From a virus, in IMG/VR virus record IMGVR_UViG_3300028615_000105, positions 1-46,846 of that record: a stretch of DNA of 46,846 nucleotides; one strand, written 5' to 3'. Made by a program: the position numbers and the translations under genes. Positions 1 to 9,076 of this stretch are shown here, in pieces (the first letter of the stretch is position 1; every line of letters starts with the position of its first letter). The notes beneath the pieces were generated by a model that was not told the DNA's origin, made no database searches, and saw only the letters and a program-made list of their open reading frames with translations.

Positions 1-1392
1 ACTGTCATATCCAACTGCGCAAAATAAAGACAGTTCAGAACTCCATGCTATGCTATATAAATAACCTGACACACCACTTGTTCTTGAAGTCCATGTTGAC
101 GAATCTGAACTTGTAATTATAGTTCCTGTGTCACCGACGGCAATAAAAATAGATCCATTAGAAGTAATTTTATTTAAATCTACATTTACTGGATTAGATA
201 CTTCAGACCAACTTGGTGATCCTCCTGACCAGTTTGGAAGTTCTGAATATGGACATCTTAATATGTAAGAGTCTCCAGTTTCAGCATCTCCTACAGCGAC
301 CCACCATCCACCATTAATATTTTTATCAAAACATACAGAATTTAAGCTAACGTTTTTATCTGGGACATTGGCTCTTACCCAAAAAACCCCATCTCTACTA
401 CCATATATTTGCGCTTCTGCTCCAGCATAAAAACCAACAGCACAAAAAAATTGCTGGTCATGTGTTGAATCTACATAATATAATCCCGGTGCAACATCTT
501 TTAGATCTGAACCATCTATATCAGTATATCTGTGCGGCCAATTTGCCATAGCTGTTTTTGCCAATTCGTCTTTTGATATATGTATATCGGCTATATCTGG
601 ATACGAAATCAAAGCAGTTTGTCCACTGGTGTCAAATGTACTAGGCGTTCCACCGTTACCAGTTACAACACCAGCAAAAAAGAAATTTCCTGTTGAAATC
701 GGATTACCAGTTTCTCTTTTTACAGATATACCTACTAATTGAATTGTGTAATCCGAAGCAGTTGTTGATATTGTTGTTTGCCCAAGTGTTCCAGAAGTTG
801 TTATAGTATTATTTGGTGAACTATATGAAACCGTTGCTTCTTCAATTGCTATTGATTCAGATGTAGCGTTTTTAGCCGGAGATTTTTTAAATACTCTGAT
901 GGTTCTACCAGAACAATCTACACCAGATCCACAAATTGAATTTACATTAAATGTAATATCTGTTCCATTATCGGTTACACTTGTTGGGTCCGCTTCTTCA
1001 CCAACATCTTCTTGCCATTTTTGATATTCAGGATATCCGGTATCTTTGTTGATTTGTATTCCAACTGGTTTTAAGATAAAACCAGCCCCCACTTCATAAT
1101 TTACACCATTTGTATTTTCAAATGATGCTGATCTTGTAATGAGAGATAGATCCAGAATATTTCCTTGACCATCGTGAACATCACCTTTACCACTTGTCTT
1201 AAGTAATATTTGGACTTTATCTGCACCATCATTATCAAGTTGCATAATTTCGTCAAAGCTACCTTCATTATACAATCTTTCAATAGAATTTTGGTTTATT
1301 GTCCTAAGATAATCCAAAAACAAATCTTTAAAGTCGGTAATCCCCATTAATTTTTTCTGTACAATATTTGTAAATTGTTGACCTGTAGTCAT
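1..1392 (-). CDS. Tail fibre-like protein with beta-propeller-type repeats, partial at 3' end
   Basis: An open frame runs from an ATG at 1392 to the window edge without a stop, so about 464 N-terminal residues are seen and the C-terminus is missing. The start is supported by AGGAG seven bases upstream. The first 100 residues (MTTGQQFTNIVQ...) are helical and polar, as in an attachment domain. The middle is Thr/Ser/Asn-rich and beta-prone. From about residue 330 come repeated blades with FCAVGF, WVAVGD, FIAVGD and FCAVGY, each followed by a segment such as IYGSRDGVFW or IITSSDSSTW. This is the pattern of BNR/kelch-like beta-propeller repeats in phage fibres. It follows the gpI-like gene by 12 bases, the usual place for a tail fibre. 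The fibre role is inference from position and repeats. Confidence 0.75.
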   Translation of the reverse strand, partial: MTTGQQFTNIVQKKLMGITDFKDLFLDYLRTINQNSIERLYNEGSFDEIMQLDNDGADKVQILLKTSGKGDVHDGQGNILDLSLITRSASFENTNGVNYEVGAGFILKPVGIQINKDTGYPEYQKWQEDVGEEADPTSVTDNGTDITFNVNSICGSGVDCSGRTIRVFKKSPAKNATSESIAIEEATVSYSSPNNTITTSGTLGQTTISTTASDYTIQLVGISVKRETGNPISTGNFFFAGVVTGNGGTPSTFDTSGQTALISYPDIADIHISKDELAKTAMANWPHRYTDIDGSDLKDVAPGLYYVDSTHDQQFFCAVGFYAGAEAQIYGSRDGVFWVRANVPDKNVSLNSVCFDKNINGGWWVAVGDAETGDSYILRCPYSELPNWSGGSPSWSEVSNPVNVDLNKITSNGSIFIAVGDTGTIITSSDSSTWTSRTSGVSGYLYSIAWSSELSLFCAVGYDS

Positions 1393-1404
1393 AATAAACT
1401 CCTA

Positions 1405-2658
1405 TTAATTTATGTCTATAAAATCTGTTTCTAACGGCAATTCAAAAATTTCAACTTCGTCTATATAAATTTTCATATTTGTAACCCTAAAACCAGTTTT
1501 ACCACTATTAATTGTTAATGATGTATCTATGTGGCTTAGATATTCAACAGAATCTATAAAAAACTTTATTTCTTTTGTATCATTTATATTAGTACACGTT
1601 ACACGAAACATATACCATACATTTTCAAACAATTGAAGATTGATAGTATCTGAATCAATCGTTGTAACAATTCCATCTTTTACTTTTCTAATATGTATAT
1701 CAGTTGTAATTCCACCATAAGGATATATTCTTATGTAATAAAAATTATTTTCGTCAACATAATTAAAAATCATTCTAAATATAGGTGAAGTTGCTGTTTC
1801 AAATTTTAAGCGTGTTGAAAAAACAATTTCATCCCAATCTGTATTAGGTACATTTGTATATGTAGATATCGTGCCAGAATCGTTACCGAAATTCATGTAT
1901 CCATTTAAAATATTCATTATTCCACCACCACTTAAGTCTGGCACTAACCATTGTGACGTATCATTTTCTATTGTAAATAGATCTAAGAAATCTATATAAC
2001 TTATAGTCACACGTTCACCGCTTGGACGTGTTAATTTTGCTAAATCAACAACTAAAGTTCTGTCAATATTACCATCGTCAACAATTCTAATTTCATAATT
2101 TTTTTCCACATAGCCTGGAGCCCCGGGTAATGATAACATCCATGGATCTCTGCCTTGATTATCTTCACTCAACACTGTTTCTTCAACAATAAATTTGAAA
2201 TCAAACCAATTCCATATTCTAAGCCTTGATCCTGTTGCAAGCTGTAACACATCTTTTATTGCGTCCTCAACACCACGTTTTTTCCAGAATGGAATTGATG
2301 CAGAAATTAACCTTCTAAGCGTTAAATTGTCTAAACCATTAGTTATACTATCTAATTCAGAAGTCCATCCAACAATCCATTTTAAGTATTTTAAATATTC
2401 ATTATCTATATCTGATATGGACCACAAACTTGTAAGATTTTTTATGTTTGCGTCTGTTGATTGCCATCTTTGTTGACAACCATTTAATAATCTTTCTAAC
2501 AATTTATTGCCATTATTTTGATCTTCTGTACGTATAATTTGAATAATAAATTTGTATATCGATAGTGACAATTCTTGTTGTATATCAACAGGAACATACC
2601 CGATCATTGGCGATGATTGGGTTATTAAAACATTTCCAACTGTATCCTGAATTGTCAT
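1405..2658 (-). CDS. Baseplate tail protein I (P2 gpI-like) with C-terminal lectin-like domain
   Basis: The N-terminal 230 residues match the phage tail protein I family. They include LLNGCQQRWQSTDANIKNL, then LKYLKWIVGWTSEL, and the conserved block LRRLISASIPFWKKRGVEDA, with a typical downstream RIWNWFDF. The protein helps join baseplate wedge and fibre in P2-like tails. From about residue 240 the sequence becomes beta-rich (MNFGNDSGTISTY, FYYIRIYPYG, VWYMFRVTC, KEIKFFIDSVEY, YIDEVEIFELP), which looks like a laminin-G/concanavalin-type jelly roll and could bind glycans. The gene overlaps the upstream gene by four bases (ATGA) and lies just after the gpJ-like module, as in P2. Family call strong; lectin-like domain moderate. 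Confidence 0.85.
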   Translation of the reverse strand: MTIQDTVGNVLITQSSPMIGYVPVDIQQELSLSIYKFIIQIIRTEDQNNGNKLLERLLNGCQQRWQSTDANIKNLTSLWSISDIDNEYLKYLKWIVGWTSELDSITNGLDNLTLRRLISASIPFWKKRGVEDAIKDVLQLATGSRLRIWNWFDFKFIVEETVLSEDNQGRDPWMLSLPGAPGYVEKNYEIRIVDDGNIDRTLVVDLAKLTRPSGERVTISYIDFLDLFTIENDTSQWLVPDLSGGGIMNILNGYMNFGNDSGTISTYTNVPNTDWDEIVFSTRLKFETATSPIFRMIFNYVDENNFYYIRIYPYGGITTDIHIRKVKDGIVTTIDSDTINLQLFENVWYMFRVTCTNINDTKEIKFFIDSVEYLSHIDTSLTINSGKTGFRVTNMKIYIDEVEIFELPLETDFIDIN

Positions 2659-3383
2659 GATAAAACTATTCCTAACTGATCAGATGTTATAACTGAATTG
2701 TTTATTTTATTTAGTAAAACTCCTGTTATATTTAAATTGTATTGTTGTCCTTCTACTTGATCTGATGTTTGTAGAGTTACAATATTGTCTACAACACTTT
2801 TTACACTATTAGTTACCAAACCACCATCCCATGTATAATTATTGGGATTTCTTATGTCAGCATTATCCAGCATATTTTCACTAAAATACACATCTACTTC
2901 ATTTTTAGATACAGCTAATACAAGGTTGATTGTTGGGTTTACACCTTTGCCTATATAATTATACGAATATTCTCCATTTGCAACATTATTACCAATAACA
3001 CTCGGATTTATTGTTACAGAATATTCTGCATTATCTGTATGTTCACTTGTAGACAATTCTACATAATTGGTTTCACTAACACCAAATGGTATAGCGACAT
3101 TTGTTACAACAATATTTGATGCACCAGGTGTAACAACACTTATATAGTAATTGTTTTTGTTAATCAAATGTGCATTAACAATTGCTGGACTTGAAAAAGT
3201 AATCTTTATTTTTTCTGAATTTATAGGTGCTACTTTTTTTATTCTAATTTTTGAAGTTACAGTAAGTAAATCTTCTACTTCTGTAACTCCATTTAAAAAT
3301 TCGTGACTACAACTACACTCTTTTAGTATAGAGTCGGTTACCGCTATATTGTCCGGAACTATTGTTGGTTCTTTAAGCGGCAT
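2655..3383 (-). CDS. Baseplate-associated protein with Ig-like domains
   Basis: 242 residues. After about 40 residues with two close cysteines (ECSCSHEF) there are two similar beta-sandwich units. The first begins near PINSEKIKITFSSPAIVNAH and the second near LVLAVSKNEVDVYFSENMLDN, each followed by NxxNYxxx. The form 'V.V.FSE.M....A.NP.NYT' resembles Big_5/SbsA-type Ig-like domains that decorate surface and phage tail proteins. The stop/start junctions with the gpJ-like gene (one base apart) and the gpI-like gene (ATGA overlap) place it in the baseplate operon. It may extend or decorate the baseplate or hold a fibre. I do not recognise a specific phage homologue. Confidence 0.6.
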   Translation of the reverse strand: MPLKEPTIVPDNIAVTDSILKECSCSHEFLNGVTEVEDLLTVTSKIRIKKVAPINSEKIKITFSSPAIVNAHLINKNNYYISVVTPGASNIVVTNVAIPFGVSETNYVELSTSEHTDNAEYSVTINPSVIGNNVANGEYSYNYIGKGVNPTINLVLAVSKNEVDVYFSENMLDNADIRNPNNYTWDGGLVTNSVKSVVDNIVTLQTSDQVEGQQYNLNITGVLLNKINNSVITSDQLGIVLS

Positions 3384-3384
3384 C

Positions 3385-5547
3385 TTATACTTCCTGTATT
3401 GTTATAGAAAACGTTCCAGAAACTGGCAATTCTCTTGCGCCTAACGTTATGTCAGAAGATGGAACGGTTATTTCAACATCTTCAATTCTGTCATCTATAT
3501 CAAATATTTCATGAATTAGTCTAGATATTGGTATTGTGTCACCAAAGTTCCATTCGTATGTTATTCCATCTTCTTTAACGGCTTCTGGTTGTATAATCAA
3601 ATTAAGTCCGTTAACTATGGATTGTTCTGTTACTCCACTTTGTGCGTATACAGTAGCAGTAATGTTTATTGTTTTTGGTACATATGGAACTGCTACAACT
3701 TCATTATTTGCAACATAATGCTTTTCTATTGGTGGATTAGCATACTTATCACCATTGAAATATAATTCTATTTCATCTAATTGTGCTGCTGTAGGTATAC
3801 TTCCACCAGATCCAACAAGCACCAATTCAAGTGTTTTTGGTCCAAAACCTTCTTCAAAAAATATAGCTCTACTAAATGGAGATGAACCATCAGAAGCTAT
3901 GAAAGATGATGCGAGTATAATAGCATCATCGCCATTAAGAGCAACATCTTTTATTCTAAGTGTAGCTGGCGCAGATATTTTTACTCTTTCTAGACTTTCT
4001 TCAGTTGCGCCTTCTGGTTCCGACCATCCAGATGCTTGTCTTGGATTATATACAGAATTTACATATGTCAGTCCTGTTTTATCCACAACAATAGTATTAG
4101 CTCCAACATTACCGTCATTATTTGCATTATATCTATAATCTATAGATATATTACTCTGTCCAATAGGTGGAATTAATCCATTTGTTCCGTCACCAAACTT
4201 TACAATTGCTCTGTCGTTACTAGTCAATTCAATTGTATAATGTTTATCTTGTGGACTTGATTCAAGAAAATTGTCAACTCTTATCCATTCTTCTTCATCA
4301 ACTGTAACTGTTTCACTTTCATTGATAAAATAATCTCTAGTTGTTTCAAATTCTTGATTTGGTAGTCCATTTGATGATCCAAGTGGGTCATCTGACACAG
4401 TTCTTCCTTGAACAACCGGAGAAATTACATACTGAGTGCCAGTATCAAGTCTACATCTATTAAATGTTGGAGATGTAGGTGTGCTGACTGTAAATATTCT
4501 TAACCTAATCCAAAAACCATTTATGTCATTTATAGTTGTTTTTTGCCAATTGTGTAATTCATCTTGTGGTAATTTGAACGACACATTTCCATCAAGCAAA
4601 CTTGTATCCGAAAATTCTAAATCAGGTTCTAATTCAAATTCTGTCCACGCTGTTCCTATTGTATAGTCACTTGAAGATGTTGATGGAGTAGTTTGACCCA
4701 ATAAATTTGTAGCAGCTATATTTTTTGATCCATCCCAAGTAGAAACTACTTCTTGATAAGCACCTGTAAGATTCAACGATACTCTTACAATACTGCCAGT
4801 TCTATTGTCAGTACCTAGTAGACTTGTTAAATCAAACTCCAAATTTCCACCACCTATATTAGATACTGATGTTGGTGGTGTTTTATATAAATTATTTTCG
4901 TAATATTCCCATGCAGCAGTAATGTTATATGGTGGGGACACAACGTCAATATTTAGCAAATCCCACATTATATCGGAATGTCCAAAATAAAGCGTATCTT
5001 GTGAAGTTGGTGAAGGCCACGGTGTGAAATTCACTCCAGAATTTGCATCAGAAGTGTGGTCTGTAAAAACACCACTATCACTTGATTGAACAGATGTAAA
5101 TTGATCTGTTCTTGCAACAGTTACCCCATTAAGTGATTCAAAATAAATAATTGGACTGTCACCTTCTATTTCAGTTGCAGCTTGAGCATTTTCACTAACA
5201 ACATTAAAGCTTGATGAAAATACCTTGTTTAACTCATACACAAGTTCGGATGTTGCCGGTATTGCAGGAGACAATTCGTAATCTATCAATCTTAACATAT
5301 TACGAACAGTTTCTCTTAATTGCGCTGTTGGCAGAGTACTTTCGTTTGCAACTATATCTAATAATACATTATTAAGGTGGCCTACTAATGCAAATGATCT
5401 TAACAATTGAATAGTAGGTTCAAACTCACTTTCATCTGTTAATTCCGGAACATCTATTCTTTTTCTGAGAATTAAAGCTTCTAGTATTTGCGGATAATAA
5501 AAAGCAGCGAAATTAAACGACGGAACTTGTATTGTTTTTGATGCCAT
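3385..5547 (-). CDS. Baseplate assembly protein J-like (large, CIS type)
   Basis: 720 residues, longer than P2 gpJ (about 300) and in the range of the 'putative baseplate assembly protein' family found in phages and contractile injection systems. Typical blocks are visible: VVQGRTVSDDPLGSSNGLPN, EEWIRVDNFLESSPQDKHY, VKFGDGTNGLIPPIGQSNIS, YRYNANNDGNVGANTIV, and a C-terminus with DIDDRIEDVEITVPSSDI. The N-terminus (DVPELTDESEFEPTIQLLRSF) is the helical wedge-interaction region. The product should form the wedge ring around the tube end, partnering the gp25/gpW-like protein encoded just upstream. Residues 150-400 form a beta-rich insert. Confidence 0.88.
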   Translation of the reverse strand: MASKTIQVPSFNFAAFYYPQILEALILRKRIDVPELTDESEFEPTIQLLRSFALVGHLNNVLLDIVANESTLPTAQLRETVRNMLRLIDYELSPAIPATSELVYELNKVFSSSFNVVSENAQAATEIEGDSPIIYFESLNGVTVARTDQFTSVQSSDSGVFTDHTSDANSGVNFTPWPSPTSQDTLYFGHSDIMWDLLNIDVVSPPYNITAAWEYYENNLYKTPPTSVSNIGGGNLEFDLTSLLGTDNRTGSIVRVSLNLTGAYQEVVSTWDGSKNIAATNLLGQTTPSTSSSDYTIGTAWTEFELEPDLEFSDTSLLDGNVSFKLPQDELHNWQKTTINDINGFWIRLRIFTVSTPTSPTFNRCRLDTGTQYVISPVVQGRTVSDDPLGSSNGLPNQEFETTRDYFINESETVTVDEEEWIRVDNFLESSPQDKHYTIELTSNDRAIVKFGDGTNGLIPPIGQSNISIDYRYNANNDGNVGANTIVVDKTGLTYVNSVYNPRQASGWSEPEGATEESLERVKISAPATLRIKDVALNGDDAIILASSFIASDGSSPFSRAIFFEEGFGPKTLELVLVGSGGSIPTAAQLDEIELYFNGDKYANPPIEKHYVANNEVVAVPYVPKTINITATVYAQSGVTEQSIVNGLNLIIQPEAVKEDGITYEWNFGDTIPISRLIHEIFDIDDRIEDVEITVPSSDITLGARELPVSGTFSITIQEV

Positions 5548-5557
5548 TGTTTTGATC

Positions 5558-5947
5558 CTAGATCAACGATCCTGTAGATGCGTTAAATGATTGTCTAAAT
5601 ATTTTTTCTTCATCACTTTCTAAATTTATATACTTGAATTCTAATACCAATTGTTGGTTTTGATCTTTTTGCCATTTAATTGTGTTGGTTTTCAACAAAT
5701 ATCTTTTTTGAGACTCAAATTTTCTAAACACTTCCGTCAACCTTCTCATAATTTTAGGTCTAGATAATTCATCTGCAATACTAAAAATCATACCGACACC
5801 AAGACCTATATTTTGCTGAAATGCATTTTCGTTATCGTCGTCTCCCAATGATAAACTGATAATTTTTTTATCGTTTTCGTCTCCGGATACAAGAGACAAT
5901 CCACCTTTTTTATTGACAGAAATGGGCACTTTAAGTCCTGTTGGCAT
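5558..5947 (-). CDS. Baseplate wedge protein, gp25/gpW-like
   Basis: 129 residues. The central block NIGLGVGMIFSIADELSRP followed by KIMRRLTEVFRKFESQKRYLL, then a beta-rich C-terminus ending in FNASTGSLI, and the size fit the GPW/gp25 baseplate wedge family. Position immediately before the gpJ-like gene and shortly after the spike gene is the usual order V-W-J. The start ATG overlaps the region just after the upstream stop (TAATAATG), with GGAGG about 12 bases upstream inside the preceding gene, so translation is probably coupled. The N-terminal 35 residues are variable. Assignment rests on position, size and helix/strand pattern; sequence identity to gp25 itself is low by eye. Confidence 0.7.
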   Translation of the reverse strand: MPTGLKVPISVNKKGGLSLVSGDENDKKIISLSLGDDDNENAFQQNIGLGVGMIFSIADELSRPKIMRRLTEVFRKFESQKRYLLKTNTIKWQKDQNQQLVLEFKYINLESDEEKIFRQSFNASTGSLI

Positions 5948-5949
5948 TA

Positions 5950-6234
5950 TTAAGTCAAACCTCCTTCGTTATCACTACCAGGAGCAGCATCTGGATCACC
6001 TTGTAAGTTAATAGGGGTTGGGTTAGGAACTCCAACTGCTGGTGCTCCTGATCCTCCTGATACCGAAATTATAACAGATCCTGCTGGAATACTACAATTA
6101 ACCAGAGCTGTTTTGACGAAATCATCAATAGCTGTTGCGATTTCTGTTGCTTTATCTTCTGCACACATTTCTGGATCTAAATCACAAAAAATAGATTTTA
6201 ATGTGGATGCTAAACCTGCTTTATCTAAACTCAT
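5950..6234 (-). CDS. Small baseplate-region protein, unknown
   Basis: 94 residues with GGAG five bases before the ATG. The N-terminal half is helical with two cysteines (FCDLDPEMCAEDKATEIATA). The C-terminal half is Gly/Ser/Pro-rich (VSGGSGAPAVGVPNPTPI, ending in DAAPGSDNEGGLT) and looks disordered or extended. It lies between the gpV-like spike and gpW-like genes. Small proteins here in myophages can be spike tips (PAAR-like) or assembly factors. No PAAR histidine pattern is visible, so I do not assign a function. Confidence 0.6.
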   Translation of the reverse strand: MSLDKAGLASTLKSIFCDLDPEMCAEDKATEIATAIDDFVKTALVNCSIPAGSVIISVSGGSGAPAVGVPNPTPINLQGDPDAAPGSDNEGGLT

Positions 6235-6249
6235 ATATACTCCGTTTTT

Positions 6250-6978
6250 TTATTCGGTTTTAACCTTATTTGATAAAACGCTTGATGGTAATGGGTTTGT
6301 TGGTACACTTGATGGGCCCGCTGGTGTTGGATGGGTATGTGAATTAAATAGTGAAAAAAATGTTGTTCCTAATAAAACCTGTTCTGTGTTTCCAGCAAGT
6401 TCAATATTATTTGCATCAATTACTGCTTTTGGACAAGTTATTGTTACTTGTCCATCTGTACCATTTAATTCTATTTTTGTGTCTACTTTATTCGATAATA
6501 ATACAGTTCCGTCTTTATCTATTTCGATTAAACAATTATCTCCATTTGCATTTTTCCATTTCAATCGTATAGTTTCAGATCCTTCTTTATCGTCAAACAT
6601 GAAAACATGTCCTGTTGGTGTTGCAAAACCTCTTCTTTTTCCATAATTTGATGATGTAAATTCTTCATTTATAGGAGTAGGAGTATCAGTTTCTGTATTT
6701 CCATATACTCTTGCCGATCTCCATTTTATATCTATATTGTCAATAGATATTTGTCCGTTTTGTTCGTCATCTGATGCACCTTCTGTTACTTCTATTTCTA
6801 CTGTTTCTCCTATATCTGGTATATAAAACCAACCCCAATCGTGTATAGGTTCAATATCAATTGGTATTTCAGATTCTTCATCTCCTAATAATCCTGCACA
6901 AGCAACCCTTATTCTGCCTAATTGTTCAGGATCATTATTAAATGTAACAGTAGCCAAATATGTTGATGTATTAATCAT
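6250..6978 (-). CDS. Baseplate spike protein, gpV/gp5-like
   Basis: 242 residues. The N-terminus carries the OB-fold pattern of the phage baseplate V/gp5/VgrG family (LGRIRVACAGLLGDEESE, then WGWFYIPDIGETVEIEV). The middle has repeating beta segments (KWKNANGDNCLIEIDKDGTV, DTKIELNGTDGQVTI) consistent with a triple-stranded beta-helix needle. The C-terminus has SHTHPTPAGPSSVPTNPLP, the 'HTHP' motif common near the end of phage spike proteins. The product should pierce the cell envelope at the tip of the tail tube. The ATG overlaps the upstream hub gene stop as ATGA, indicating translational coupling. Confidence 0.87.
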   Translation of the reverse strand: MINTSTYLATVTFNNDPEQLGRIRVACAGLLGDEESEIPIDIEPIHDWGWFYIPDIGETVEIEVTEGASDDEQNGQISIDNIDIKWRSARVYGNTETDTPTPINEEFTSSNYGKRRGFATPTGHVFMFDDKEGSETIRLKWKNANGDNCLIEIDKDGTVLLSNKVDTKIELNGTDGQVTITCPKAVIDANNIELAGNTEQVLLGTTFFSLFNSHTHPTPAGPSSVPTNPLPSSVLSNKVKTE

Positions 6979-8273
6979 GCTAATTCCGGAACAACCTTTC
7001 TGACATTACACTCTAATTCGTATCCTGATCCAGCAGACATCCTGTGTGTTACAGTACTAAAAAAATATTTGCCGTCAAGCCCACCACCAAGCCCAGACAA
7101 CCTATGTATTTGCCTAGCCATAATATTTTCAATTCCGATCGTGGATGCGCTAGCTAATATAAAATTTTCTCTATTTCTTCTAAACCATTGTTTTGCCCAG
7201 TCTATTAAGTCTCCTTCGTCCTGAAATTTTCTCTGTGTAATAACATTAAAGCTAAAATCATTAATAAATAGTTTGATATCACTACCAGTTGTATGTTCAC
7301 CTTGCAATTTGTTATTAGACATACTTAAATCAGGTTCACCTTCTGCTATTGGATCTGGTGATTTATTATTTTCTTCTGAAAATGTTACCTCTATATTTTT
7401 ACCTGTTTTGTAATGTTTAACAATTGCTTTTAATTTGGTAATCGCTCCTTGTATAGCAAGTTCTGGTTCAAATTCCAACAAGGTTCCATAATTACCTTGA
7501 TCATATTCTAAATTATATTCTTTATCTTGTATGATATCTTTTTGCATTTTTTCTGGGTTTTTAAAATGCAATGTCCATTTGCCATCTGAATCTCCGTCCA
7601 CCCAAAAATAATAACCTGTTATGTTAGATATACCTTTTACAAAATCATAATCGGACAAACCTACTTTTTGTATGAAATTATGTGGTTTATCATTTGTTTT
7701 ATCTATATCTAATTCAAACCCATAATCGTTTGCTCTATCAGTGACAGCATCTGCATAAGTAGCATTGTTAAATAATCTACCGCCTTTACCCTTTTTCTTT
7801 TTTGATTTTTCAGGTGCATTATCTGACATAACAGAATCTTTTGTGTATGCTATTACCTCCAAACTTGGAATTTCACTTCTTGGATACGTTACTCGAATTT
7901 TCCTAATAATTGCTCTACCAATATGTTTTAATTGAGTTCCGTATCCAAAAAACACACTAATTTCGTTCCCTGGTTGTATAACTTTGGTATCGCGCAGTGA
8001 AACAGATGTTCCAGATCCACTTCCTCCAATTCCACCAAAACCACTTATAGGTCCAATAGACTTAAGGCCTTTTGGAGGAATTAATCCTGGATCTCTAAAT
8101 GTTATTCTCATCAAATCTGCCATTCCATCAGATGATTCATACTCTATTTGCTGAACTAATTGTCTTACTCCAAGTGGCGCACGTCCACCTTGTATTTTAA
8201 TGTCAAAATTAGGCGCATTAAAACCTGGATCGTTGAACGATGGGTTGTCTAATATTGATGATATGCCTACCAT
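6975..8273 (-). CDS. Baseplate hub protein, late control gpD-like (gp27 type)
   Basis: 432 residues. Segments such as PGNEISVFFGYGTQLKHIGR, LEVIAYTKDSVM and YADAVTDRANDYGFELDID, followed by SDYDFVKGISNITGYYFWVD, match the gpD/gp27 hub family that connects the tail tube to the spike. A Gly/Ser stretch near residue 85 and a KSKKKKGKGG stretch near residue 155 are inserted loops. The gene follows the LysM/CIS-tube gene by five bases and overlaps the spike gene by four. There is no clear Shine-Dalgarno before this ATG, so expression likely depends on coupling to the upstream gene. Confidence 0.85.
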   Translation of the reverse strand: MVGISSILDNPSFNDPGFNAPNFDIKIQGGRAPLGVRQLVQQIEYESSDGMADLMRITFRDPGLIPPKGLKSIGPISGFGGIGGSGSGTSVSLRDTKVIQPGNEISVFFGYGTQLKHIGRAIIRKIRVTYPRSEIPSLEVIAYTKDSVMSDNAPEKSKKKKGKGGRLFNNATYADAVTDRANDYGFELDIDKTNDKPHNFIQKVGLSDYDFVKGISNITGYYFWVDGDSDGKWTLHFKNPEKMQKDIIQDKEYNLEYDQGNYGTLLEFEPELAIQGAITKLKAIVKHYKTGKNIEVTFSEENNKSPDPIAEGEPDLSMSNNKLQGEHTTGSDIKLFINDFSFNVITQRKFQDEGDLIDWAKQWFRRNRENFILASASTIGIENIMARQIHRLSGLGGGLDGKYFFSTVTHRMSAGSGYELECNVRKVVPELA

Positions 8274-8278
8274 AGTTA

Positions 8279-9076
8279 TTACTGTAACAGATGAGACGTA
8301 TAACTTTCAGATCTGCTTTCAAAAAACCTTATTCTTAGTTGTTTTTGTGGTGTATTTTTTTTACCAAATGCTGTTTTTAATGGAACAGATGTTTGTTTTA
8401 CTTCTTGATTTCTAATACCTTCTATAGAAGGTAATTTTACTATATTTCCTGGTTGTAATCGCTGATATTGTGGGTGGTTTTTGCGAATTATATCGCCTAA
8501 TAATGGGTTTCCATACTCTTGATAAGCTAATAATTCATAATATTCTCGTTCTTTAACACGCGCATACCTAGTGTCTGTTTGTTGTTCATCGTCAAGACTA
8601 AATGTAACGAATTGTTTGAGCGATATGTCAACAGATATATCACGTAAACCACCAAAAAAATCAGGTCGTCCGTACTTTTGAGACAAACCAGTGATTACAC
8701 AATTCATATTTATATGTCCATCGCCAACAGACAATTGTAAAATTGGTGGTCTACGTACAGAAGAGTCGATTCTTATCCATGATTCTAATTTTTCTAGTTT
8801 ATCTTTTGGCGAATCATCAAGGGAGTGGTTTCTAAAAAGACGTGCTGTAAACGCAATTTGATCTGATTGACCTTGTAAAAACTGCATTATTGGATTTTGT
8901 CTGTTTAATGATGTAAATTCGCCCCATGTCGAGTTAACTTCTTTAGTCAAACCTTCTGGTTCAAACTGTCCTTGTAATTCTTCACCGGTGTCTAGATTGG
9001 TTAAAATCCAAACCTTCATATTTGGAATGAGATTTGATGCTAATGATGCGCCTACTCCAATTAAACTAGCAACCAT
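8279..9076 (-). CDS. LysM-containing tail/CIS tube protein
   Basis: 265 residues. The N-terminal part (MKVWILTNLDTGEELQGQFE, then EVNSTWGEF) resembles the contractile injection system tube/adaptor family. Near residues 180-220 a LysM-like segment (ELLAYQEYGNPLLGDIIRKN, then GNIVKLPSI) is visible. Proteins of this kind (T4 gp53/P2 gpX-like; eCIS Afp7-like) sit between tube end and hub. Start ATG overlaps the tape-measure stop (TAATG) and has GGAGG seven bases upstream. The order tape measure, LysM protein, hub, spike is typical. Confidence 0.82.
   Translation of the reverse strand: MVASLIGVGASLASNLIPNMKVWILTNLDTGEELQGQFEPEGLTKEVNSTWGEFTSLNRQNPIMQFLQGQSDQIAFTARLFRNHSLDDSPKDKLEKLESWIRIDSSVRRPPILQLSVGDGHINMNCVITGLSQKYGRPDFFGGLRDISVDISLKQFVTFSLDDEQQTDTRYARVKEREYYELLAYQEYGNPLLGDIIRKNHPQYQRLQPGNIVKLPSIEGIRNQEVKQTSVPLKTAFGKKNTPQKQLRIRFFESRSESYTSHLLQ

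Noticed and set aside
1101-1283. 60-residue minus-strand frame
   Set aside because: Out-of-frame shadow within the tail fibre-like gene that runs off the left edge.
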